5,577 nucleotides of DNA from an uncultured Anaplasmataceae bacterium (GTDB lineage: Bacteria > Pseudomonadota > Alphaproteobacteria > Rickettsiales > CAIPFW01). The notes beneath the pieces are model-generated. The model ran no database searches, was not told where the DNA came from, and saw only the letters and a program-made list of their open reading frames with translations. The stretch is taken from assembly GCA_903864455.1 (NCBI GenBank), contig CAIPFW010000005.1, forward strand, positions 1 through 5,577. Direction: 5' to 3'. Made by a program: the position numbers and the translations under genes. This document shows positions 1-5,518 of this stretch, one piece after another; within the stretch, counting starts at the first letter, position 1, and each line of letters begins with the position of its first letter.

Positions 1-168
1 ATGTTCTTCTGACATTTCCCCCAAAGTGATGGAATCTTTTAAATCGCATCCATTGCGTCTTTCTAAATAAATGTTCGCTAGCTCGCTATTAATAGGTTCC
101 TTTTGATGCAAGTGAACAAACTCACTCCATTTCATAAGAGCCTTTGGTATATTCTCAGATAATACGTA
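1..168 (-). pseudogene. Open continuation of the CE-clan-like gene after an in-frame TAG; runs off the window
   Basis: Directly after the TAG stop at 169-171, the same - strand frame stays open for 56 codons to position 1, where the window cuts it. The translation begins YVLSENIPKALMKWSEF and ends ITLGEMSEEH. The run around IPKALMKWSEF, about 43 residues after the candidate catalytic Cys, resembles from memory the conserved Pro-x-x-aromatic/Leu-x-Lys-His region that follows the catalytic Cys in YopJ-family effectors; this has not been checked by alignment. Possible readings are the 3' part of a gene broken by a nonsense mutation, a read-through extension, or a separate gene starting at the internal ATG at 133-135. 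No Shine-Dalgarno sequence or promoter was noticed for a separate gene. The open frame is directly seen; the link to the upstream gene is inferred. Confidence 0.5.
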
Positions 169-1122
169 CTAAATTGCATTCAATCGAGCGTTAAAGTTTT
201 TCCTCTCATTCTTTTCATAATCGATTCCAATATCGTTAAAAAATTTTTTATTCAAATTATATAAAGTATACAAGGAACAAAAATTTGTGCTACCTTGATC
301 TGCAATTTTTGTAGTATTTGTTACTTCAATTGCGATTGAAGAGTCGTGCATGCATTTCGAAAAAAGATATTGAAACCATTGCGATAAATCCTCTCCATTT
401 GAATTCATGATGCCAATTTTAATTTTCTTCCCATTCTCTGTTTTTTGTATTTTTATTCCAATTGCATGATTTGTTATATAGCGATAACGAGTATAATAAT
501 TGATACTTAAGGGAATATTTAGCTCTTTGTAATTTTCAAGATTTTCATATATTTGCTTTATTATATCGATGTCTTCATTAAAAATAGTAAGCTTTTCATT
601 AGATCGATCTGATGAAAAAAATGGAGTGATAATTTTCAAATGAATAAGATTAAAAAATGCAAAGAGTGCATAGGAATGAGATATGGTGCCGCCAGCATGA
701 CCATTGAATCTGTTCTCAGTTTTCAATAATCCGATATTTTCCAATACGCATTTTTTACTTCTATAATTATCTACTTCCTCTTCCTGAAAATAATTTTTTT
801 CGTATATATTGTAAGATTTTTTGCGTGTATTGTTATTTTCATATTTATGAATACATATAGATATTATCCTTTGTGCAAGCGTTCTTGCATATGATACGAG
901 TATTTCTGTTGGCAATTCAATTGTTATCGTTGGTGATACGAGTGTTGCTACTGGTAATATTATTGCCGATACAGCTAATAAAATTTTTTTCTTTGTTGAT
1001 CGTTTCTCGCTTTTAATACCAGTATCATCTTTATTTTCATTGACTATATGTTTTTCAAAAAAGTCTTTATGTTTTTCATTTAATTCATCTATTGTTAATT
1101 TTGTTTTTCTATTATTATCCAT
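169..1122 (-). CDS. Putative membrane-anchored CE-clan cysteine protease / YopJ-like acetyltransferase, possibly truncated
   Basis: This is a 317-residue protein of no immediately recognised family. The N-terminus (1-45) is hydrophilic and charged, ending in a Lys-rich patch (KKK at 44-46). It is followed by one hydrophobic segment at about 47-69, a likely membrane anchor with a cytoplasmic N-terminus. The C-terminal half has the order typical of clan CE: a strand with NHAIGIKI (His219), a second strand ending MNSNGE (Asn240), then DQGSTNFCSLYTLYNL with Gln276 and Cys282. The Gln-to-Cys distance of 6 matches Ulp1 and YopJ as I recall them, and the His-to-Cys distance of 63 matches YopJ (His109, Cys172). 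Asn in place of the usual Asp/Glu, and Ser instead of Gly after the Cys, are atypical. Such enzymes act as deubiquitinases, deSUMOylases or acetyltransferases on host proteins; that role is inferred. The ATG at 1120-1122 lies about 17 nt below a predicted transcription start. The TAG stop is followed by an open frame, so the protein may be shortened. Confidence 0.6.
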   Translation of the reverse strand: MDNNRKTKLTIDELNEKHKDFFEKHIVNENKDDTGIKSEKRSTKKKILLAVSAIILPVATLVSPTITIELPTEILVSYARTLAQRIISICIHKYENNNTRKKSYNIYEKNYFQEEEVDNYRSKKCVLENIGLLKTENRFNGHAGGTISHSYALFAFFNLIHLKIITPFFSSDRSNEKLTIFNEDIDIIKQIYENLENYKELNIPLSINYYTRYRYITNHAIGIKIQKTENGKKIKIGIMNSNGEDLSQWFQYLFSKCMHDSSIAIEVTNTTKIADQGSTNFCSLYTLYNLNKKFFNDIGIDYEKNERKNFNARLNAI

Positions 1123-1342
1123 CTTTTAATTTAATTTATTTAGTAAGTATATTGATATTTTTATTTGATGTCAAATTATTGTTATTTTTTAATAAATAGT
1201 GTGACAATGCTAGATAAATAATTAAAAGTATATTTTTCGCTCAACAAAAATATGTGACGATTTCATCATTGAAATAAAAATTTCATTTTAAAACATTGTT
1301 GAATGATGTATAAATATAGTAAAGTATATTTTGTCAAACATC
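1123..1342. other. Divergent intergenic region between the CE-clan-like gene and nadK
   Basis: These 220 bp separate two divergently transcribed genes. The left part holds the - strand promoter at 1146-1174. For nadK I see no strong promoter: TATAAA at 1309-1314 and TATAGT at 1315-1320 are possible -10 boxes without a convincing -35. The segment 1260-1285 holds three alternating 6-bp elements, ATTTCA, TGAAAT and ATTTCA, starting at 1260, 1270 and 1280, which could form either of two mutually exclusive hairpins. No RNA gene or further ORF was identified here. Confidence 0.5.
1146..1174 (-). promoter_or_regulatory. Sigma-70-type promoter of the CE-clan-like gene
   Basis: On the - strand there is a perfect TTGACA -35 box (1174 down to 1169), a 17-bp spacer and a TATACT -10 box (1151 down to 1146). 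The predicted transcription start is near 1139, leaving a leader of about 17 nt before the ATG. The arrangement matches the promoters ahead of the two repeat-domain genes. Assignment is by consensus only. Confidence 0.6.
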
Positions 1343-2158
1343 ATGAAAATTGCATGTGTCGCAAGTCATAAAAATTCAAAATCAACGGAATTTATAAAAA
1401 TCATCTCCGAGCAATACAAAGAAATAGAGATATACGATGACCTCATCTCTATCAAAGATAGCGATTGCGATGTTTTGATTGCGGTTGGTGGAGATGGGTT
1501 TGTTTTGCGAGTATTGCATAAAATTTTACAATTTAAAAAGAATAATCAAATCTCGGTTTATGGTTTAAATCGTGGAACTCTAGGATTTTTATTGAATAAT
1601 TTTTCCTCTCAGGGTGAAAATTTAATTGAGAAAATCAATCAAGCTTCTAAAGTTTCGCTATCGCCATTGAAAATTTCTATGGAAGATTCTTCATATAAAA
1701 TTCATACGATATATGCGATTAACGAAATTTCTTTGATAAGACAGACATATCAAGCCGTTCATATAAAGCTTATAATAAATGGAGAGGTAAAGATAGAAAA
1801 TTTAATAGGAGATGGAATTTTGTTGTCAACGGAAGCGGGTTCAACAGCGTACAATTTATCAGCTGGTGGGGTCATTATTCCACTGGGTTCAAATTTACTC
1901 ACCGCTACTGCAATTAATCCATTTCGTCCAAGGGGTTGGCATAGAGCTATCATTAAAGATGACTCAATTGTTGAATTTGAAATTTTGGAAGATAAAAAAA
2001 GACCAGTTTTAGCGTGCGCAGATTTCCATCAATTTTATTTTATAAAAAGAGTCAGAGCGGAAATAGACAAGACTTTTCAATATTCTTTGTTGTTTAATGA
2101 AGATACGCATTTATCAACAAAAATTATGAACGAGCAATTTTTACATGCTGAGTCTTGA
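1343..2158 (+). CDS. nadK: NAD kinase (ATP-NAD kinase)
   Basis: NAD kinase phosphorylates NAD+ at the 2'-hydroxyl of the adenosine ribose to make NADP+, using ATP (or polyphosphate in some bacteria). It is the only route to NADP and a cytosolic core enzyme. Numbered from the ATG at 1343 (271 residues), the signatures are GGDG at 49-52 with the catalytic Asp51, NRGTLGFL at 76-83, Asn-Glu at 127-128, and the NAD-binding block GDGILLSTEAGSTAYNLSAGG at about 156-176. INPFRPRGW near 191-199 is the alphaproteobacterial form of the C-terminal motif. Length is normal for the short bacterial family. A TTG at 1331 in the same frame would add four residues (MSNI). I prefer the ATG because alphaproteobacterial homologues typically begin M-K-I-A; neither start has a clear Shine-Dalgarno sequence. 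The gene stands alone on its strand, divergent from the left neighbour and convergent with the right one (71-bp gap). It appears intact and ends in TGA. Confidence 0.96.
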   Translation: MKIACVASHKNSKSTEFIKIISEQYKEIEIYDDLISIKDSDCDVLIAVGGDGFVLRVLHKILQFKKNNQISVYGLNRGTLGFLLNNFSSQGENLIEKINQASKVSLSPLKISMEDSSYKIHTIYAINEISLIRQTYQAVHIKLIINGEVKIENLIGDGILLSTEAGSTAYNLSAGGVIIPLGSNLLTATAINPFRPRGWHRAIIKDDSIVEFEILEDKKRPVLACADFHQFYFIKRVRAEIDKTFQYSLLFNEDTHLSTKIMNEQFLHAES

Positions 2159-2176
2159 TTATCAAGATCATTACAT

Positions 2177-2298
2177 GATTACAAAAATTCAAAATTCAAT
2201 GTTCGAATCAATAACTCGATAAAAAAACTTTAAGCTTGTTTAGAATTATTTTGTTTATTTTGCCCCTCTGAAGAAGTAAAAGTTTGTTGAGTGTTTGG
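2177..2298. repeat. 3'-end duplication, copy 1 (tail of the 420-aa gene and downstream DNA)
   Basis: This segment aligns without gaps to 3583-3704 at a constant offset of 1406 bp. The noncoding part 2177-2229 matches its partner at 46 of 53 positions by my count. The middle part, covering the last dozen codons, is only about half identical. The part encoding the TQQTFTSSE motif is again nearly identical. It lies between the convergent ends of nadK and the 420-residue gene. Similarity extending past the stop codon shows that DNA was duplicated, not only a protein motif conserved. Confidence 0.8.
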
Positions 2299-3492
2299 GG
2301 TAGTAAACAATTTTTTTAACAATGCAAGAATTTGATCGATGATGGGTTTTAATTTAGGGTTTTTTTCTCCTTTTTCTTTGAGAAACTTCGTTACATCTTC
2401 TAAGAATTTGCTATCCTCTGTTGTGTCGCTTTTCTTATCAGCGTTTTGAGTGTTTTCCGTTTCGTTCTTTTCAGAAATAATTGTATTCTCTTGTTTGTTT
2501 TTTTCTACTTGTTTTTCTTCTTCTACATCCTTAATTTCATTTTCTTTTATTAATTCTTCATGTTGCTTAGGATCGATCATTGGTTTGAGAAGATTGAATA
2601 GCTGAACTTTGCTAATTCTTTTATCGTCCATACGGACATTATTTTCCATTCCGTTAATTAATGCTCTTGTAATACTTTTATCTACAGAGCAAGTAGGCAT
2701 TGTTGTGAAAAAGCCATTAACCATAGTCATCTTAGATATTTGATTCCAGTCATTACCCCTAAATTTACCAAAAAAGCTCTGGATTTTTTTCGTTTCTTCT
2801 TTGGAAAAATAATTCTGATAGCCGATGAGATTTTTATCATTGCTCTTTACAAGAATTGCATGATTTGATGACCCTGTGTTGCTATCGTTATATATATGAA
2901 ACGTAACTTTTTCATCTTTCATCAATGAATTGAAAAGTCGAATTTCACCATCCGTTAAGGTGATTTTGTTATTTTTTGTTGTTTTGCTTTTCTTATCAGC
3001 GTTTTGAGTGTTTTCCGTTTCGTTCTTTTCAGAAATAATTGTATTCTCTTGTTTGTTTTTTTCTACTTGTTTTTCCTTTTTTGTATTCTTAATTTCATTT
3101 TCTTTTATTAATTTTTCATGTTGCGCAGGATCGATCATTGTTTTTAAAATTTCAAGAAGTCTAGATTTATCAACTTTATCCTCAGGAAATTCATTTGTGA
3201 TGCTTTTACTTACAGCGCATCGTGCGGCATATGTAATTGGACCTTCAATAGTGCATTGAGATATATCATTGCAATCTGTGCCGCAAAATTTATTGAAAAG
3301 GTTTTTTGCTGCAGTTCTATCATCTGTTAGATAATTTTTACCTTTCTTTGTGTCTTCAATTGCGAGAAGTTTATTTGACCCAATATCACTATGAAAGTAA
3401 AGAAAGAAATTAATATCTTCATTTTTCATCAATGAATTGAAAAGTATAATTTCATCATTCGTTAAGGTGATTTTGTTATTTTGTATATCCAT
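2230..3492 (-). CDS. Repeat-domain protein of unknown function, two copies of a novel domain (420 aa)
   Basis: I do not recognise this protein family. It is hydrophilic and Lys/Asn/Glu-rich, with no signal peptide or membrane segment. Domain order is repeat 1 at 7-134, charged linker 135-175, repeat 2 at 176-320, charged linker 321-361, a helical module at 362-397 (FLEDVTKFLKEKGEK...KLKPIIDQILALLKKLF), and a polar tail with TQQTFTSSE at 401-409. Each repeat begins KITLT-x-x-E-I-x-LFNSLM, carries KF-x-G-x-x-x-N (68-75 and 243-250), then a Cys in CAV or CSV (Cys92, Cys268) followed by KSIT, and ends MIDP-x-QHE-x-LIKENEI (His125, His311). The two repeats have diverged, yet 30 linker residues (140-169 and 326-355) are identical. 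The next gene upstream on this strand encodes the same domain. The ATG at 3490-3492 lies about 24 nt below a predicted start of transcription, with no clear Shine-Dalgarno sequence. A secreted or host-interacting role is possible, but only as inference from repeat architecture and probable lifestyle. Confidence 0.9.
   Translation of the reverse strand: MDIQNNKITLTNDEIILFNSLMKNEDINFFLYFHSDIGSNKLLAIEDTKKGKNYLTDDRTAAKNLFNKFCGTDCNDISQCTIEGPITYAARCAVSKSITNEFPEDKVDKSRLLEILKTMIDPAQHEKLIKENEIKNTKKEKQVEKNKQENTIISEKNETENTQNADKKSKTTKNNKITLTDGEIRLFNSLMKDEKVTFHIYNDSNTGSSNHAILVKSNDKNLIGYQNYFSKEETKKIQSFFGKFRGNDWNQISKMTMVNGFFTTMPTCSVDKSITRALINGMENNVRMDDKRISKVQLFNLLKPMIDPKQHEELIKENEIKDVEEEKQVEKNKQENTIISEKNETENTQNADKKSDTTEDSKFLEDVTKFLKEKGEKNPKLKPIIDQILALLKKLFTTPNTQQTFTSSEGQNKQNNSKQA
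2428..2517. repeat. 90-bp perfect direct repeat, copy 1 (linker 2)
   Basis: This is identical base for base to 2986-3075, 558 bp (186 codons) away and in the same frame. It encodes the charged linker with EKQVEKNKQENT...NADKKS after repeat domain 2. The neighbouring repeat domains are much less similar, so this identity indicates a recent copying event. Confidence 0.97.
2533..2967 (-). repeat. Novel domain repeat R2 (residues 176-320 of the 420-aa protein)
   Basis: This is the most divergent of the four clear copies. It keeps KITLT-x-x-E-I-x-LFNSL, KF-x-G-x-x-x-N (KFRGNDWN), TCSVDKSIT with Cys268, and MIDPKQHEELIKENEI. It has an insertion of about ten residues after the Cys motif (around NGMENNVRMDDKRISK). 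Confidence 0.85.
2986..3075. repeat. 90-bp perfect direct repeat, copy 2 (linker 1)
   Basis: Partner of 2428-2517, identical over all 90 bases when compared directly. It encodes the same 30-residue charged linker between repeat domains 1 and 2 of the 420-residue protein. Confidence 0.97.
3091..3474 (-). repeat. Novel domain repeat R1 (residues 7-134 of the 420-aa protein)
   Basis: It has the full motif series: KITLTNDEIILFNSLM, INFFLYF, KFCGTDCN, ARCAVSKSITNEFP with Cys92, and VDKSRLLEILKTMIDPAQHE with His125. Its C-terminal part is nearly identical in DNA to the last copy in the 617-residue gene: 3101-3219 matches 3763-3881 at about 110 of 119 bases by my count. Confidence 0.88.
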
Positions 3493-3522
3493 AAAATTTT
3501 ATTATTAAATAATTATGAAATC

Positions 3523-3552
3523 ATTATAGCATAATTAATTTTTTAATGTCAA
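3523..3552 (-). promoter_or_regulatory. Strong sigma-70-type promoter of the 420-aa repeat-domain gene
   Basis: On the - strand there is a perfect TTGACA -35 box (3552 down to 3547), an 18-bp spacer and a perfect TATAAT -10 box (3528 down to 3523) preceded by TGC, an extended -10. Predicted transcription starts near 3516, about 24 nt above the ATG. The block 3531-3554 is almost identical to 5527-5550 in front of the 617-residue gene. Confidence 0.75.
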
Positions 3553-3582
3553 GTATATTTGAAATATCAAGCTCATTTCATC

Positions 3583-3704
3583 GATTACAAAACTTTAAAA
3601 TTCGATGTTTGAATCGATGGCTCGATAAAAAAACTTTAATCTTTTTTAAGAAGGGTTGTTCTATCTCGCTCCTCCGAAGAAGTAAAAGTTTGTTGAGTTT
3701 TTGG
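3583..3704. repeat. 3'-end duplication, copy 2 (tail of the 617-aa gene and downstream DNA)
   Basis: Partner of 2177-2298 at a constant offset of 1406 bp. It covers 53 bp of noncoding DNA after the 617-residue gene and its last two dozen codons. The shared T-run on the - strand (TTTTTTT just after the stop) could help termination, but no strong GC hairpin precedes it in either copy. Confidence 0.8.
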
Positions 3705-5489
3705 CTCACAAGTAAATGAATCATTTGTACCGATATCTTCTGCGAAGCTATCAATCTCACTCTCTTTTATTAATTCCTCATGTTGAGCAGGATCGATCAT
3801 TGTTTTTAAAATTTCAAAAAGCCTAGATTTATCAACTTTATTGTCAGGAAATTCATTTGTGATGCTTTTACCTACAGAGCACCTTGCTGCTCCTAGAGGA
3901 GCTCTATCTACACTACAGTTCCCTGTGTGATTTCGATTATTGCCGTGGAATTTACTAAAAAATTGCGATATTTCATGTTGCTTAATAAAATCTAGATTTT
4001 TCTTGTTATGAGCGACAGCAAAACCTTTATCCGGATACATATCTCCATTGCAGTAAAGAAAAAAATTTATATCTTTGTTTCTCAGTAACGAGTTCAAAAG
4101 TATAATTTCTTGATTGTTTAGAATAACTGGTGGGCAGAAATTAAAAGATTTAGCTAGAAATTTTGAAATTTTATCGAGTATTGGTTTCGATTTAAAATCA
4201 GAATTACTTTCTTTTTCAAGAAAAGAAAGTAAAGATTGAAGGTGATCTATGTCTTTACTTTCTCTGATAATTGTATCAAGTATATTTTTAAATATCGATT
4301 GAGTTTGTCCTCGCTCTTCAAGATAATTTTTGATCTCGTTAAAAGATTTTTCATACTTTTTAAAAGCATCTTTTAAAATTGGTAATATTGTTTTTTTGGT
4401 AAAAAATATCCCCTTGAGTTTATATTTTTCATCATATGCGATTACATTACGTCCAAGAAAATGCATTCCATTCAATTCGTTTACATAGCCATTTTCATAT
4501 AACTTTGGAATTAGATTTTCATCGTTTTTATATATTGCGTTCAATAGAGATTCCATCTTTTTAGTATTTTTTATATGCTTTGCATCTTTTATATATCCTC
4601 TATCAATGATGGAAATTGCATCGTTTTGAAAAGAAATGACGAAATGTTGCGTTCGGATTTTTTCGCATATAGAGAGAAAAATAATATTGAGCTCATCAAG
4701 TGGATCGCTATTTAATTTATCGATTTCATTCTTTGCATTTTCTTTTGTGTTTATACTATTAATTTTATCTTTTTGTATCAAAACGTTCTGCTGCGAAGAA
4801 TTTATTCTTGTTTTTAGAATTTCGAGTAGTATATATTTATTAACTTTATCATCAGGGAATTGATTGGTGATATCAATGCTTACGGAGCATACTGCAGTGT
4901 TTGCAATGTAATCGCGTATAGAGAGATTGGATACATCATTTCGATTACCGCCATCAAATTTATTAAAAAGTCTTTCTATTTTCCATCGATCAAAGCGTGA
5001 GAATCCTTGTTCTGTTTTTTCATCTTTAATTATAAGCGCTTTATTTAAACCAATATCCGAACTGCTAACGAGAAAGAAATTTATATTTTCATCAACCAAT
5101 AATGAATTTAGAAGTTCTATTTGCATGTCTGTTAAAGTGATTTTCCCACTTTCTTCGCTGTAAATACTGTTGATGCTGCCACCATTCAATATTTCGGCAT
5201 AAAGTTCACCTGCAGATGAAGCAATTGATTTTGTGATTGAGTGATTATTATCAGCTATATTTTTAAATATAATGCTCTTTGTATATAGTTTATCTAATAA
5301 TAACTTCCACATCTCGAGCTCAGTATGTTCATCAAGCACATTTGATTCTGTTGATTGTTTTGTAATAGTAAAACTTCCATTTTCAAAAAGAATTGCAATT
5401 TCATCACGCCGTGCAGCAGATAAGAGTGTGTGGAGAAATGTATCAAATTCTTCATTTGTTAACAAACTTTTTTTATTTTCTGTATACAT
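3636..5489 (-). CDS. Repeat-domain protein of unknown function, multi-module paralogue (617 aa)
   Basis: I do not recognise this family. The protein is hydrophilic with no signal peptide or membrane segment. Modules in order are: an N-terminal segment at about 8-100 with DEIAILFENGSFTI; a clear repeat domain at 116-243 (KITLTDMQIELLNSLL, KFDGGNRN, CSV with Cys201); a middle segment at about 263-355 that resembles the N-terminal one (HFVISFQNDAISI); two short helical modules at about 384-412 and 418-449 resembling the one near the C-terminus of the 420-residue neighbour; a second clear repeat domain at 454-579 (EIILLNSLL, KFHGNNRN, ARCSVGKSITNEFP with Cys537, DPAQHEEL with His570); and a tail with TQQTFTSSE (598-606). 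Tail and downstream DNA match the neighbouring gene, so the two are duplicates with reshuffled modules. The first repeat has lost the His of the QHE motif. The start at 5487-5489 is supported by the predicted promoter 30 nt upstream. There is no clear Shine-Dalgarno sequence. An effector-like or structural role is possible but unproven. Confidence 0.9.
   Translation of the reverse strand: MYTENKKSLLTNEEFDTFLHTLLSAARRDEIAILFENGSFTITKQSTESNVLDEHTELEMWKLLLDKLYTKSIIFKNIADNNHSITKSIASSAGELYAEILNGGSINSIYSEESGKITLTDMQIELLNSLLVDENINFFLVSSSDIGLNKALIIKDEKTEQGFSRFDRWKIERLFNKFDGGNRNDVSNLSIRDYIANTAVCSVSIDITNQFPDDKVNKYILLEILKTRINSSQQNVLIQKDKINSINTKENAKNEIDKLNSDPLDELNIIFLSICEKIRTQHFVISFQNDAISIIDRGYIKDAKHIKNTKKMESLLNAIYKNDENLIPKLYENGYVNELNGMHFLGRNVIAYDEKYKLKGIFFTKKTILPILKDAFKKYEKSFNEIKNYLEERGQTQSIFKNILDTIIRESKDIDHLQSLLSFLEKESNSDFKSKPILDKISKFLAKSFNFCPPVILNNQEIILLNSLLRNKDINFFLYCNGDMYPDKGFAVAHNKKNLDFIKQHEISQFFSKFHGNNRNHTGNCSVDRAPLGAARCSVGKSITNEFPDNKVDKSRLFEILKTMIDPAQHEELIKESEIDSFAEDIGTNDSFTCEPKTQQTFTSSEERDRTTLLKKD
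3753..4130 (-). repeat. Novel domain repeat Rb (residues 454-579 of the 617-aa protein)
   Basis: It carries the motif series EIILLNSLL, DINFFLY, KFHGNNRN, ARCSVGKSITNEFP, VDKSRLFEILKTMIDPAQHEEL. It is closest to R1 of the neighbouring gene, especially in its last 40 residues, where the DNA is about 92% identical. The middle of the two domains is much less similar, suggesting patchy conversion. Confidence 0.88.
4143..4340 (-). repeat. Two tandem short helical modules (residues 384-449 of the 617-aa protein)
   Basis: EIKNYLEERGQTQSIFKNIL (384 onward) and LLSFLEKES...SKPILDKISKFLAKSF (420 onward) resemble each other and the segment at 362-397 of the 420-residue neighbour (TKFLKEKGEK...LKPIIDQILALLKK). 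Shared features are a Leu/Phe-rich helix, a polar turn, and an I-(L/I)-D-x-I helix. The similarity was judged by eye and is modest. Confidence 0.5.
4761..5144 (-). repeat. Novel domain repeat Ra (residues 116-243 of the 617-aa protein)
   Basis: It begins KITLTDMQIELLNSLLVDEN, then INFFL, SSDIG-x-NK, LFNKFDGGNRNDVS, and VCSVSIDITNQFPDDKVNK with Cys201. The final helix LLEILKTRINSSQQ has Gln where the other three copies have His, and lacks the Asp-Pro. Alignment to R1 of the neighbour is good over the whole length. Confidence 0.85.
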
Positions 5490-5518
5490 ATAGTTTATTT
5501 TTAAAAAATAATATAATT

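Noticed and set aside
1331..1342. TTG start for nadK adding four residues
   Set aside because: The ATG at 1343 gives the usual M-K-I-A start and the TTG has no better ribosome binding site, though it cannot be excluded.
1759..2012. Small open frames on both strands inside nadK
   Set aside because: They overlap the well-supported NAD kinase in other frames and have no promoter, ribosome binding site or recognisable protein features.
2159..2240. Possible bidirectional terminator between nadK and the 420-aa gene
   Set aside because: Only A/T-rich short inverted pairs and a T-run are visible; no stable GC stem in front of the T-run.
2430..3080. CRISPR-like or satellite array
   Set aside because: There are only two copies of a coding linker, far apart and in frame; no array of short repeats with spacers.
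3008..3259. Hydrophobic Phe/Ser-rich + strand frame opposite the 420-aa gene
   Set aside because: It is the antisense of the Lys/Glu-rich linker and repeat; such composition follows directly from the opposite strand and no start signals are seen.
3578..3760. 60-codon - strand frame overlapping the end of the 617-aa gene
   Set aside because: It overlaps the conserved tail in another frame and lies in a duplicated segment; no independent support.
4636..5493. Three + strand frames of 73-78 codons opposite the 617-aa gene
   Set aside because: They are antisense shadows of a gene with clear repeat-domain homology and have no expression signals.
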